A stretch of 64,000 nt of DNA from Candidatus Melainabacteria bacterium (GTDB taxonomy: Bacteria > Cyanobacteriota > Vampirovibrionia > Obscuribacterales > Obscuribacteraceae). The notes beneath the pieces are model-generated. The model did no database searches. It was not told the DNA's origin and saw only the letters and a list, made by a program, of their open reading frames with translations. Both the position numbers and the translations under genes were made by a program. The stretch is from positions 558,001 through 622,000 of the forward strand of contig CP064963.1 in NCBI GenBank assembly GCA_016699165.1, in the 5' to 3' direction. Of the stretch, positions 42,671 to 52,461 are shown in pieces. Position 1 is the stretch's first letter. Each line of letters starts with the position of its first letter.

Positions 42671-45142
42671 TTAGACTATGCTTGCGATTGTGACGCCATC
42701 GCCACCCTCGTGGGAGTCTCCGGGTCTTTGCGCACCAATTGCAGGGGCGGAAGATAACTGACTGCGAACCAAAGATTTGAGCGCTCCTGTTCCATGCCCA
42801 TGAATGACCATGATGGGACTAATATTTTGCAGCGCCACTTTGTCAATGAATGCTTCAAGCTCAATTAATGCATCGTCTGCTCTTAAACCGCGCAAATCAA
42901 GCGTGTTTACAGAAGTGCGAACAAAACCCGCCACTTCATTTTGGTCATGCTTCGCCTCAGGTTGTTTTCTTTCTTTTCTGGGATTTTTTGGGTCGAAAAA
43001 CCTGACATTTGCCTTTTTAACCTGTCTTTTGCTTGGCGCAACTGCTGGAATCAAATCGCTTAGATTAATTTTGGTTCGAGCCCGACCCACAACCACAAAA
43101 GCGTGATCCGCTTGGACAGATTCGATAGTGCCAAATTGTCCAATTGATTTGAGTTCAACAAATTGTCCAGGCACAAAGCCTGCCTTTGTCACTTGCTGAT
43201 TAGCTTGTACTTGTTTTTTTTGCTCGACCCAATTGTGTTCGCTCTTAAGTCGAGTAATTTCGTCTTTAACTTTTTGAGCTTTGGCTAAACTTGGTTGCTT
43301 TTGTAAATCACTAATTAGCTGTTTTACCTGCTCTTGAGCGCTTTTCACATCATGCAGAAACTCTCCAGTTACTTTTAGAAGCATATTTCTTCTTTCAAGC
43401 TCTAATTCTTCTTTTTCTTCTTTTAGACGATTCTGCTTCTCAATTAATTTTAGTTTGTTACCCTTGAGCCATTGCTCATGCTCAATAGTTTCTTTCAGTT
43501 TTTGCTCAAGTTCGCTCATTAACTCACTGGCTTCGTCTTTAGCTTGAAGCAAAATCTCATCTGCTCGATTAACGACTTCACTTGCAAGTCCCAGACGTTT
43601 AGCGATGATGGTCCCTTTAGACGAGCCTGGTATACCGATTTGCAATTTGTATGTGGGAGTAATTCCAGCATCGTCAAAGGCCAGACTGCCATTTACAAAA
43701 CCGTCTTTGGTATAGCCGAGCGCTTTTAATTCGCCATAGTGAGTAGTAGAAATTGTCATAGCGCCCGAATCGTTTAGGCGCTCAAGTACAGCTTGTGCAA
43801 GGGCTGCGCCTTCTTGAGGATCTGTACCGACACCAATTTCATCGAGCAGCACTATTGTATTCAAACCGGCATGATTGACTATTCCCACAATATTTTTCAT
43901 GTGCGAAGAGAATGTAGACAAACTTTGCTCCAGCGATTGCTCATCGCCTATGTCGGCCCAAACATGCTTGAACAGTGGCACTGTACTATCAGAGTCTGAA
44001 CAAGGCAACAGCCCGCATTTGACCATCAAACAAGTGAGACCTACTTGTTTGAGCAAAACTGTTTTACCACCAGTGTTGGGACCTGTAATTATCAAAGTGC
44101 GATCGCCGCCTTTTAAATACAAGTCATTGGCGATGACTTGATCACGCTCGTGCAAAATGAGCAGTGGATGGCGACTGTTAAGTAATTTCAAGTCAGTCGA
44201 TTTATTTTCGACAGCAATTAGTTCTGGTTTCTTGCCACCACTTTTAATGGCTAGTCTTGCACGTGCCATTACTATATCGAGCTTCGTCAGTGCACTATAG
44301 TTAGTATCAATCTGATCCATGTGCGCTCGACACAAATCACACAACTCACTCAAGATGCGAGCGATTTCACGCTCTTCTTCAGACTCGTTCAATCTAATTT
44401 GATTGGTAGGCTCAATTACCGAAACAGGTTCGATATAAACAGTAAGCCCAGATTGCGAGCTGTCGTGCACAATACCATTTACGGTGCCTGTGTTTCGCTC
44501 GTTTGCATTGACAGGCAAAACATATCGACCAGATCTGATTGTGTAAATTGGCTCCTGAAGCACTTTTGCCACTTTATTTGAGTGAATCAGTCTTTGCAGT
44601 TCTTCTTTTATTCGCGAGTGCAATTTTCTTATCGAACTTCTGATTTGACTCAGTCGAGCACTGGCATCATCGGCGATATTGCCACCTTCATCTATGCAAT
44701 GCGAGATTTGTCTCTGTAATTCTTCAAGGGGAAACAGATTTGGTGCATGGTTGTTGAGCTGAGGAAAAGATTCTTCTGATAAAAGTTGAATTGATTGCCT
44801 GGTGTTTTTAGCAAGAGAAAGCAGCTTTGCAACCTGATATAACTCAAGTGGTTGCAACATTGCCCCAGAAGAAAGAGCGGGCAAAATACTGCGCATGTCA
44901 GGAATTATATCTTGCATCAAAGCTGAGTTTGACTCAATCACGCTCACTGCTTCTTGAGTTTCATCTAGCAATGCGCTTGCGCGAGCTAAATCATTAGTTT
45001 GTCCAAGTTCACTTTGAAGACACAACTCTTTGGCCAATGCCGATCGTGCTTCTTTAGAAAGATATTTGAGCAAACGATCCCATTCCAAAAAGCGCGCCGA
45101 ACGCAGATCTAGTTCATGTTCGGGCGATTCAGAAGAATCCAT
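42671..45142 (-). CDS. mutS2: Endonuclease MutS2
   Basis: The 823-residue protein has an ATPase of MutS type with Walker A GPNTGGKT (Lys360), the Walker B region NTIVLLDEIGVGTDP and ISTTHYGELKAL. A long coiled coil (about 500-620) follows. The C-terminus is an Smr nuclease domain beginning LDLRGLRADDAL and containing MVIHGHGTGAL. MutS2 lacks the mismatch-recognition domain; it acts on recombination intermediates or on collided ribosomes. The order of domains is complete. It is downstream of two small ORFs and 103 bp upstream of the giant protein gene. Confidence 0.95.
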   Translation of the reverse strand: MDSSESPEHELDLRSARFLEWDRLLKYLSKEARSALAKELCLQSELGQTNDLARASALLDETQEAVSVIESNSALMQDIIPDMRSILPALSSGAMLQPLELYQVAKLLSLAKNTRQSIQLLSEESFPQLNNHAPNLFPLEELQRQISHCIDEGGNIADDASARLSQIRSSIRKLHSRIKEELQRLIHSNKVAKVLQEPIYTIRSGRYVLPVNANERNTGTVNGIVHDSSQSGLTVYIEPVSVIEPTNQIRLNESEEEREIARILSELCDLCRAHMDQIDTNYSALTKLDIVMARARLAIKSGGKKPELIAVENKSTDLKLLNSRHPLLILHERDQVIANDLYLKGGDRTLIITGPNTGGKTVLLKQVGLTCLMVKCGLLPCSDSDSTVPLFKHVWADIGDEQSLEQSLSTFSSHMKNIVGIVNHAGLNTIVLLDEIGVGTDPQEGAALAQAVLERLNDSGAMTISTTHYGELKALGYTKDGFVNGSLAFDDAGITPTYKLQIGIPGSSKGTIIAKRLGLASEVVNRADEILLQAKDEASELMSELEQKLKETIEHEQWLKGNKLKLIEKQNRLKEEKEELELERRNMLLKVTGEFLHDVKSAQEQVKQLISDLQKQPSLAKAQKVKDEITRLKSEHNWVEQKKQVQANQQVTKAGFVPGQFVELKSIGQFGTIESVQADHAFVVVGRARTKINLSDLIPAVAPSKRQVKKANVRFFDPKNPRKERKQPEAKHDQNEVAGFVRTSVNTLDLRGLRADDALIELEAFIDKVALQNISPIMVIHGHGTGALKSLVRSQLSSAPAIGAQRPGDSHEGGDGVTIASIV

Positions 45143-45165
45143 CGGTCATCGAATAAAAATTATTA

Positions 45166-45261
45166 CTAGTTCAAGCTCGGAGGAATAGGAGCAGCAGGCA
45201 CCACGCATGGTTGCTCAGGAGCGGCTGCAAGTTCGGTCATTTCCATACCGAGGTTGCCCAT
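45166..45261 (-). CDS. Possible 31-aa peptide between the 67-aa gene and mutS2
   Basis: An ATG at 45261 shares one base with the stop of the 67-residue gene (TGATG). It encodes 31 residues, Ala/Pro-rich with one Cys (PEQPCVVPAAPIPPSLN), and ends 23 bp before mutS2. The overlap suggests translational coupling. No homolog is known to me. Confidence 0.35.
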   Translation of the reverse strand: MGNLGMEMTELAAAPEQPCVVPAAPIPPSLN

Positions 45262-45464
45262 CAACTTTTCAAACGAATTCTTTGCAACTCATATTGTCTG
45301 TTGTTGCGTTTATGTACAATGCCGATGCGCTCTAATTGTTTGATTGCATCAACATGACCTTCTGGAACTGAAGATACATCAACCGAACCTTTCTCATCGA
45401 GCCATGTGATTGTTTGCGACAGGCTGCCGAGAAGTTTGCGCATTGGTTGATCATAAACTGGCAT
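45261..45464 (-). CDS. Small protein, 67 aa, helix-turn-helix-like
   Basis: AGGAG lies seven bases before the ATG at 45464, a strong ribosome binding site. The sequence VDAIKQLERIGIVHKRNNRQYEL looks like the end of a small winged-helix domain, and the start (MRKLLGSLSQTITWLDEKG) is a helix pair. No family is recognised. It is upstream of mutS2 on the same strand. Confidence 0.6.
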   Translation of the reverse strand: MPVYDQPMRKLLGSLSQTITWLDEKGSVDVSSVPEGHVDAIKQLERIGIVHKRNNRQYELQRIRLKS

Positions 45465-45635
45465 AAAAATACTCCTTAGTCCTGAAGATTAATTCTAACA
45501 TCTTGGCATCATCTTTGCTCGCACCTGTGTTTTTTACGCGTTCCAAAGACCTGGAATTGATAGTGTTTTTGCGGTTCAATATAGAAAAGATACAAATCAG
45601 AATAAATCAACGTCAAAGCCTTTTGCCTTCAAATC

Positions 45636-46172
45636 ATGCTCTACAAATACCTCAATCACTCTCCGCAAATCGACTCTTCTGTATATATCGCTCCAACAGC
45701 GACGATCATAGGTCGAGTAACTATTGAAAAAGAATCGAGTATCTGGTTCAACACTATTTTGCGCGCAGATATAAACACTATTGAGATTGGCTCACAGACC
45801 AACATTCAAGACTCGTGCGTTCTACATGTAACCAACGAATATGGAGTGAAGATTTACGATCGAGTTACAGTGGGACATGGTGCCATTATCCATGGTTGCA
45901 CGATCGAATCTGATTGTTTGATTGCAATGGGTGCAGTCATACTCGATGGTGCCATAATCAAGTCAGGCTCACTTATAGCTGCAGGTGCAGTAGTTTCTCC
46001 ATGTACAGTAATTCCGCCAAACAGCCTTGTGATGGGAACGCCTGCAAAAGTAACACGCCAAATGCGTGATGAAGACAAAGAGAAAATGAAACACAACTGG
46101 CAAAACTACATAGAATACGCTAAGACTTATAGCTCTTCTAAGAGTGTCCAACCCGTCTTGCAACCGCTTTGA
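45636..46172 (+). CDS. Gamma-carbonic anhydrase-like left-handed beta-helix protein
   Basis: The 178-residue protein has hexapeptide repeats forming a left-handed beta-helix, ending in a C-terminal helix. The zinc ligands of gamma-carbonic anhydrases appear as VLHVT and VTVGHGAIIHGC. RADINTIEIGSQTNIQD and VMGTPAKVTRQM are family signatures. It should form a trimer with metal at the interfaces. Carbonic anhydrase activity is possible but many relatives act on other substrates. No clear Shine-Dalgarno sequence precedes the ATG. The 3' end overlaps the convergent hydrolase gene by 35 bp. Confidence 0.9.
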   Translation: MLYKYLNHSPQIDSSVYIAPTATIIGRVTIEKESSIWFNTILRADINTIEIGSQTNIQDSCVLHVTNEYGVKIYDRVTVGHGAIIHGCTIESDCLIAMGAVILDGAIIKSGSLIAAGAVVSPCTVIPPNSLVMGTPAKVTRQMRDEDKEKMKHNWQNYIEYAKTYSSSKSVQPVLQPL

Positions 46173-47166
46173 ATCTAGCTTTGGAGACCATTGCTGTCTG
46201 TTCTGTTTTTTGTGGATGCGTTTTTTCCATAAGCCACGAGCGCAGAGTCATGATTGTTTCAGGCAGAATATGGTCAGTCTCTATAAGAATATGGCCTATT
46301 CCAGAGAACCAACGCACAGTCTGATCGGTAGACTTCAAGCGCGAGATCAAAGTAACCACTCCGTTGCATTTAAGCATTCTGTCCTGGTCACCTTGAATGA
46401 TTAGTACAGGCATGTTGGCTGGAATGTTGCGAGCAAAATTTTTGTTTCTACTAATCAGAAAAGCAGTTCTGAATATATCGCAGGGAGGCAAAGATTTGCG
46501 CACAAGTGGATCTTGCAAAGCGCCATTGGCAATCTCAGCACTTTCAGACGAAAACTCTTTAATGTATGGGCTCAAATCAACTTCGCGCTTAGGATGAACC
46601 AGAAAAAGGCTCAGGTCTTTGACCACGCGACGATTAATATGCAATCTGGCCTTAATTGCTGGACTGGATAAAACAATTCCGTCTATAAGTTTGCCATGCT
46701 CACTTGCGACTCTGATTGCCATTCCAGCACCCAGACTTTCGCCAATCAGAAAAAGCGGGGTGTCGGGGTATTGATTGCGCACAGCCTTAGTAAGCTGGCA
46801 AATATCGGCATAACTTCTATCGTAGAGAACTTTGTGGTCAGCCACGCTGGTTTCTTCTTGACTGTATTGACCGTAACCGCGCAAATCAGGGGCAATCACT
46901 ACAAATCCCATATCGGTCAATTCATGAGCCAGTCGGTCGTAAACTCGACCATGCATAATGAGCCCGTGCAAAGCTATTGCCACCCCTTTGGGCTTTTGAG
47001 AATTGTCCTGCCAGCGGTAATAGTGAGCTTTAGGAGCACCCTCAATCACAGGGTCGCTTTCTAACACTACTTCGGCCTTTGCGCTCTGACAAGCAAGCAG
47101 CGGCAATACTAGCGATGCAGCAAACAAAAAGATGTGGCGTAACTGCCTCTTTATATAGGGACGCAT
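46138..47166 (-). CDS. Secreted alpha/beta hydrolase (monoacylglycerol-lipase-like)
   Basis: From the ATG at 47166, with AGGT about eight bases upstream, the protein has 342 residues. The signal peptide holds LPLLAC, an acceptable lipobox, so it may be a lipoprotein. The alpha/beta hydrolase fold shows IALHGLIMHGRVYDRLAHEL, the DLRGYGQYS turn, nucleophile elbow LIGESLGAGMA, acid IIQGDQDRML and catalytic His in FSGIGHILI. This pattern fits lysophospholipase/monoacylglycerol lipase. The C-terminal tail is basic. Confidence 0.88.
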   Translation of the reverse strand: MRPYIKRQLRHIFLFAASLVLPLLACQSAKAEVVLESDPVIEGAPKAHYYRWQDNSQKPKGVAIALHGLIMHGRVYDRLAHELTDMGFVVIAPDLRGYGQYSQEETSVADHKVLYDRSYADICQLTKAVRNQYPDTPLFLIGESLGAGMAIRVASEHGKLIDGIVLSSPAIKARLHINRRVVKDLSLFLVHPKREVDLSPYIKEFSSESAEIANGALQDPLVRKSLPPCDIFRTAFLISRNKNFARNIPANMPVLIIQGDQDRMLKCNGVVTLISRLKSTDQTVRWFSGIGHILIETDHILPETIMTLRSWLMEKTHPQKTEQTAMVSKARFKAVARRVGHS

Positions 47167-47361
47167 ATTAATACCTATCAACTTGTAAACCCAGGATAAT
47201 TGCGAAGAAAATTACAGCTTTTAAGCGAAACTGGTTCAAGCGCGTTGCATTTGCTACCATTTCATTTACCCAACAAGAGTGTCTCTTTAAAACCTGAAAG
47301 CAAGATTTTTCATGTTTATCTGGCAATTTAATGCGACGCATATCCGACGAAAATATAAAAA

Positions 47362-50300
47362 ATGCCCAGACGCTCAGATATAAAAAAAATACTGGTGATA
47401 GGCGCCGGCCCCATAACCATCGGCCAGGCTTGCGAATTCGACTATTCAGGCACTCAGGCTTGCCGAGCGCTTAAGGAAGAGGGATACGAAGTTATCCTGA
47501 TAAATTCGAACCCAGCAACAATAATGACCGACCCTGAGTTGGCTCACAGGACATACATAGAGCCGGTAACTGCATCAGTCACAGCCAAGATAATTGAACA
47601 AGAAAGACCTTGCGCTATATTGCCCACAATGGGTGGTCAGACAGCGCTAAACGTTGCAGTCGAATTAGCAGAGTCTGGTGTGCTTGCCAAATTCAACGTC
47701 AAGCTCATAGGCGCTCAGCTTGAAGCAATAAAATTAGCCGAAGACCGCGATTCATTTAAAAAATGCATGCTTGAAATTGGTCTTGGCGTTCCCAATTCTG
47801 GAATTGCAAGGAATATTCAAGACGCAAGAAGACTTGCAGGCGAAATTGGATTTCCTATTATCGTGCGACCGGCATTTACACTTGGTGGCATAGGCGGTGG
47901 CATAGCCTATAACCAGGAAGAATTGGACGAAACAGCATTGCATGGCATTAACGCCAGTCCCGTTGGCGAAGTCCTGTTAGAAGAAAGCGTGCTTGGCTGG
48001 AAAGAATTAGAACTTGAAGTGATGCGCGATTGTAACGACAACGTAGTAATCATATGCGGTATCGAAAACTTCGACCCTATGGGTGTGCACACAGGAGACT
48101 CAATCACCGTTGCGCCCATTCAAACCTTGACTGATAAAGAGTATCAATTTTTAAGAGACGCATCAAAGAAAATCATTCGTGCCATTGGCGTTGAAACAGG
48201 CGGCTCTAACATTCAATTTGGTATCCATCCCGGAACCGGAAGAGTTGTAGTAATCGAAATGAACCCGCGCGTTTCGCGCTCATCGGCTCTGGCAAGTAAA
48301 GCTACAGGTTATCCGATTGCAAAAATAGCGGCCAAATTAGCGGTTGGTTTTACTCTGGACGAAATTAGTAACGATATCACCCGCAATACCAAGGCATCGT
48401 TTGAACCGGTGCTCGATTACGTGGTAACTAAAATTCCACGCTTCAATTTTGACAAATTCAGAGGCTCTGATCCGGTTTTAACTACACAAATGCGCTCAGT
48501 GGGAGAAGTGATGGCCATTGGTCGCACCTTCCAAGAATCTATTCAAAAGGCGTTGCGTGGACTTGAACTTGGACTTGATGGATTTGGTGGCGTACACAAA
48601 CGATCGCAGGCTGATTTTTGGCAATGGCGCAGTCGTTTAGCTAAGCCTAGTCCACACAGAATCACTGATATTTTTGGCGCATTTGTAGCTGGTATTTCAA
48701 TCGACGAAATAGCTAGTTTGAGTGCAATAGACCCCTGGTTTGTACAAAATCTATACGAGCTTTATCAAATGCACGAAAGCTTGCAAGAATTAAAAGACAA
48801 TGGAAAAGGGCTTGAAGACTTAACTCCAGAAGATCTGCGTTTTTTAAAAACGCGCGGTTTTTCAGACAAACAAATTGCAAAAGCAATAGGCGCAAAAGAA
48901 GAAGAAGTTTTAAAAATGCGTGAAGAACATAATATTAAGCCAGTCTACAAAATAGTCGACACTTGCTCTGCTGAATTTGTTTCTTACACGCCATATCTTT
49001 ATTCTACTTATGAGTCTGAAACAGAAGTGCCCATAACTGGCTCAGGCAAGCCAAAAGTAATGATTCTTGGCGGTGGACCAAATCGTATTGGGCAGGGAAT
49101 CGAATTCGATTATTGTTGTGTGCATGCAAGTTTGTCCTTGCGTGAACTTGGATTCGAGCCAATCATGGTCAATTCCAATCCAGAAACAGTGTCTACCGAC
49201 TACGATGTTTCAGACCGATTATATTTTGAGCCACTCACCTTAGAAGATGTGATGAATATTGCCGATGTAGAAAAACCAGTCGGCGTAATAGTCCAGCTCG
49301 GTGGACAGACACCTTTGAAATTAGCTAAGGGGCTTGAGGCACGGGGGTTGAAAATACTTGGCACTTCTTGCGAATCAATAGATAGAGCCGAAGACCGCGC
49401 TAAATTTGGCGAAATGATCAATAAGCTCAAATTAAAACAACCCGCAGGCGCTATCGCTCAAAGTCACAGCGAAGCTAAAGAAGCGGCCCTTAAGGTCGGT
49501 TATCCGGTCCTTGTGCGTCCAAGCTATGTGCTTGGCGGTCAAGCGATGGAAATCATATATAACGAATTGGATCTCGATAACTGGCTAGCCAGAGGTTTCG
49601 CTACAGGCACTGGTCAGTCCATACTTTTAGACGAATTCTTAGAAGACGCTGTAGAGATAGACGTTGATGCAATTTCGGACGGTCGCGCGACTATAATTGC
49701 CGGAATTATGGAACACGTCGAGCAGGCTGGAATCCACTCTGGAGACAGCACATGCGTGTTGCCCACTCAGACAATTCCGCTCAAAATAATAGAGCAAATT
49801 CGCGACTCGACCATGAAACTGGCAGCTGAACTTGAAGTGAAGGGACTAATTAATATTCAGTTCGCTTTGAAAGACGGTGAGCTTTATGTGCTTGAAGTCA
49901 ATCCTAGAGCGAGCCGCACTATTCCGTTTGTCAGTAAAGCAACTGGTGTTCCATGGGCAAAACTGGCTGCAGGTGTGATGGCTGGCAAGAATTTGTCTCA
50001 GTTGGGAATTTCGCCAAGACATATTCCTCCATACGTAGCAGTGAAATCGGTCGTTATTCCCTTCGATAGATTTCCAGGTGCTGAAATATCGCTTGGACCT
50101 GAAATGCGCTCAACAGGCGAAGTCATGGGTATTGCAACCAGGTTTGATTTAGCCTTCGCCAAAGCACAATTGGCTTGTGGACAAGCTCTGCCTGTAGACG
50201 GAACAGCATTTATTTCAGTCACAGATAAGCACAAAGAAGAAATAGTGTCGATTGCCCAGACCCTTTACACTCTTGGATTTAAGCTAATTGCCACACGAGG

Positions 50301-50652
50301 TACAGCTCAAGTCATTACTTCAGCCGGAATTCCGGTGCAATTTACCAATAAAGTTTCTGAAGGTCGTCCAAATCTTGTCGACCAGATTAAGAATGGCAAC
50401 GTACAGTTAGTGATAAATATCCCTTCAGGTAGAAGTGCCCGCGGAGATGACCAAATAATTCGCCGCTCCGCTATAAATTATAAAATCCCTGTAGTAACTA
50501 CCCTTTCGGGTGCTCGAGCGGTTTGTTCAGCCATTGGTGTTATGCAAGCAGGCGAGCTCCCAGTCAAGAGCTTGCAGGAATATCATGAAAGCATTAACCG
50601 ATCTGAATCTAAATCAAGGCTCACAAGCGCTCCATATAGTCAGTCTGTGTGA
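47362..50652 (+). CDS. carB: Carbamoyl-phosphate synthase large subunit
   Basis: The 1096-residue protein joins bicarbonate, ammonia and ATP to carbamoyl phosphate for pyrimidines and arginine. The two homologous halves are intact: KKILVIGAGPITIGQACEFDYSG at the N-terminus and KVMILGGGPNRIGQGIEFDY from about residue 570. ATP-grasp motifs such as EMNPRVSRSSALASKATGYP and EVNPRASRTIPFVSKATGVP appear in both. A C-terminal MGS-like allosteric domain is present (IAQTLYTLGFKLIATRGTA). No carA is in the window. The ribosome binding site is weak. Confidence 0.98.
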   Translation: MPRRSDIKKILVIGAGPITIGQACEFDYSGTQACRALKEEGYEVILINSNPATIMTDPELAHRTYIEPVTASVTAKIIEQERPCAILPTMGGQTALNVAVELAESGVLAKFNVKLIGAQLEAIKLAEDRDSFKKCMLEIGLGVPNSGIARNIQDARRLAGEIGFPIIVRPAFTLGGIGGGIAYNQEELDETALHGINASPVGEVLLEESVLGWKELELEVMRDCNDNVVIICGIENFDPMGVHTGDSITVAPIQTLTDKEYQFLRDASKKIIRAIGVETGGSNIQFGIHPGTGRVVVIEMNPRVSRSSALASKATGYPIAKIAAKLAVGFTLDEISNDITRNTKASFEPVLDYVVTKIPRFNFDKFRGSDPVLTTQMRSVGEVMAIGRTFQESIQKALRGLELGLDGFGGVHKRSQADFWQWRSRLAKPSPHRITDIFGAFVAGISIDEIASLSAIDPWFVQNLYELYQMHESLQELKDNGKGLEDLTPEDLRFLKTRGFSDKQIAKAIGAKEEEVLKMREEHNIKPVYKIVDTCSAEFVSYTPYLYSTYESETEVPITGSGKPKVMILGGGPNRIGQGIEFDYCCVHASLSLRELGFEPIMVNSNPETVSTDYDVSDRLYFEPLTLEDVMNIADVEKPVGVIVQLGGQTPLKLAKGLEARGLKILGTSCESIDRAEDRAKFGEMINKLKLKQPAGAIAQSHSEAKEAALKVGYPVLVRPSYVLGGQAMEIIYNELDLDNWLARGFATGTGQSILLDEFLEDAVEIDVDAISDGRATIIAGIMEHVEQAGIHSGDSTCVLPTQTIPLKIIEQIRDSTMKLAAELEVKGLINIQFALKDGELYVLEVNPRASRTIPFVSKATGVPWAKLAAGVMAGKNLSQLGISPRHIPPYVAVKSVVIPFDRFPGAEISLGPEMRSTGEVMGIATRFDLAFAKAQLACGQALPVDGTAFISVTDKHKEEIVSIAQTLYTLGFKLIATRGTAQVITSAGIPVQFTNKVSEGRPNLVDQIKNGNVQLVINIPSGRSARGDDQIIRRSAINYKIPVVTTLSGARAVCSAIGVMQAGELPVKSLQEYHESINRSESKSRLTSAPYSQSV

Positions 50653-50707
50653 GTTTTGGTGCTAAAATAATCCGACTTACAAGTCCAAAGCCAGTCGGAG
50701 AAGAACA

Positions 50708-51388
50708 GTGAGCAGTGAGTTAGCCAAATACATCGACCACACCCAGCTCAACCCGCATGCAAGCAAGAGTGAAATAACAAAGCTATGCGATGAAGCCAAA
50801 GAGCACAATTTTTATGCTGTGTGCGTCAATCCATATTATGTTCAGGAAGCCAAATATCAACTGAAGTCGAGCAAAGTTCAAGTTGCTTGTGTTGTTGGAT
50901 TCCCACTGGGAGCCAATCTTACCGAGTTAAAAGTGCTTGAATTGAATCGTGCCATCAACGATGGTGCAGACGAAATTGACCTGGTTATAAACATAGGCGC
51001 GCTCAAAAACAAAGACTATGACTATGTCGAGCAAGAAATCGCCGAATGCGTTAAAGCCGCTGGCGACGTGCCTGTCAAAGTAATTATCGAATGCGATTTG
51101 CTTAGCAAAGAAGAAAAAGTTGCGGCCACCGAAGCTTGCGTTAAAGCTGGAGCTTTCATGGTTAAGACTTCTACCGGCTTTGTGAAAGACGGCAAAGGCG
51201 CCACTGTTGAAGACGTAGCATTGATGAAAGCAACTATTGGCAAAAACAAACTTGGTATCAAAGCTAGTGCTGGTGTAAGAGATTACAAAAAAGCGAAAGA
51301 ACTTATTGACGCAGGCGCTCAGCGCATCGGAACCTCTTCTGGAATAGCCATTTTGACCGGTTCTAAAGCCGGCGCTGCGGCATATTAA
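50708..51388 (+). CDS. deoC: Deoxyribose-phosphate aldolase
   Basis: This 226-residue class I aldolase cleaves deoxyribose 5-phosphate to glyceraldehyde 3-phosphate and acetaldehyde. The Schiff-base lysine is Lys153 in FMVKTSTGF, and the second conserved lysine is Lys185 in GIKASAGVRD. Asp in DEIDLVINIG completes the site. The GTG start at 50708 has GGAG about nine bases upstream. It lies 55 bp after carB and may share its transcript. Confidence 0.97.
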   Translation: MSSELAKYIDHTQLNPHASKSEITKLCDEAKEHNFYAVCVNPYYVQEAKYQLKSSKVQVACVVGFPLGANLTELKVLELNRAINDGADEIDLVINIGALKNKDYDYVEQEIAECVKAAGDVPVKVIIECDLLSKEEKVAATEACVKAGAFMVKTSTGFVKDGKGATVEDVALMKATIGKNKLGIKASAGVRDYKKAKELIDAGAQRIGTSSGIAILTGSKAGAAAY

Positions 51389-51421
51389 CTCATTTAGAAA
51401 AGCAAAAACGAGGATTGAAAA

Positions 51422-52456
51422 TTGAAGCTCACTAAAAACAAAATCGCAACTTCACTTCTAGTGGCTCTATGTGCTGCTGGGTTTCCTCTTTCTGCAATGG
51501 CAGCGGAAGATTCTGAAGCAATGAAGAAAGCAGAAGTTCTCTACAAACAATTAAACGACAAAAATCAGAAGAAAGTGGCTGATGCTTATCGCGAAGTGAT
51601 TCGCACCGAGCCCGACAATAGCAAGGCACACCACAGATTGGGTGCGGTTCTTGCCACTATGGATCAATATGATACCGCCATTCTTGAATGCAAACAGTCA
51701 GTCAAACTCGATCCAAAATCATATCTTCCACACGTAATCATGGGTCAAGTTTATGCCAACCAAGGCAAATGGGCAGATGCAGTCAAAGAGCTTGACCAAG
51801 CAGTTGCATTGAAGCCAGATAGCTACAGAGCCTGGATGGATTTGGGCGTGGTTCATGCAAGAACCAACAATATGGACGAAGCCATTAGAGTCTATGGCAA
51901 AGCCGCTCAATTGAAACCAAACGATCCAGCTGCCCACCTGAATTTGGGTGTTTTCCTTGGCAATAAAGGCGAGCACAAAAAAGCGATTGAAGAACTCAAT
52001 ACCGCAATCAAATTAGAGGATGGCAAAAACTTCGTCACTTACTTAAATCTGGGCAACGTTTATGGCGATGCTAAGGAAGACGACAAAGCAATTGAAGCAT
52101 TCAAAACTTCACTCAGACTGAACGGTGGAAATGCACTTTCACACTCTGGTCTTGGATGGGCTTATGAGCGTAAAGGCGAAATGACTCAAGCAATCAAAGA
52201 ACAAAAAATTGCAATGAAATTAGCACCAACATTTCCACAACCTGTTTACAGATACGCTGCCGTTCTTGCCGCTCAAGGCAAGAATAACGAAGCTGAAACT
52301 GAATTCAAAAAAGCAATTAACATGAAAGCCAAAGACCCCTTTGCTTATGTTGAATACAGCAAATTCTTGAAATCACAAAACAGAGAAGAAGAAGCAAAAA
52401 AACTTCTTCAGTCTGTTCAGATTGCCAAAGAAGGTAACGGCAAAGCCGGTAACTAA
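51422..52456 (+). CDS. Secreted TPR-repeat protein
   Basis: The 344-residue protein has a signal peptide ending LSAMA and about eight consecutive TPR units filling the rest. Examples are AHHRLGAVLATMDQYDTAIL, PHVIMGQVYANQGKWADAV and AHLNLGVFLGNKGEHKKAIE. It should be a periplasmic superhelical scaffold. The start is a TTG at 51422 with AGGA about eight bases upstream. It sits between deoC and a split transporter gene in a run of same-strand genes. Confidence 0.88.
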   Translation: MKLTKNKIATSLLVALCAAGFPLSAMAAEDSEAMKKAEVLYKQLNDKNQKKVADAYREVIRTEPDNSKAHHRLGAVLATMDQYDTAILECKQSVKLDPKSYLPHVIMGQVYANQGKWADAVKELDQAVALKPDSYRAWMDLGVVHARTNNMDEAIRVYGKAAQLKPNDPAAHLNLGVFLGNKGEHKKAIEELNTAIKLEDGKNFVTYLNLGNVYGDAKEDDKAIEAFKTSLRLNGGNALSHSGLGWAYERKGEMTQAIKEQKIAMKLAPTFPQPVYRYAAVLAAQGKNNEAETEFKKAINMKAKDPFAYVEYSKFLKSQNREEEAKKLLQSVQIAKEGNGKAGN

Positions 52457-52461
52457 CTGTC

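Noticed and set aside
47233..47241. GGTTCAAGC resembling a tRNA T-loop upstream of carB
   Set aside because: No flanking acceptor, D or anticodon stems can be formed around it.
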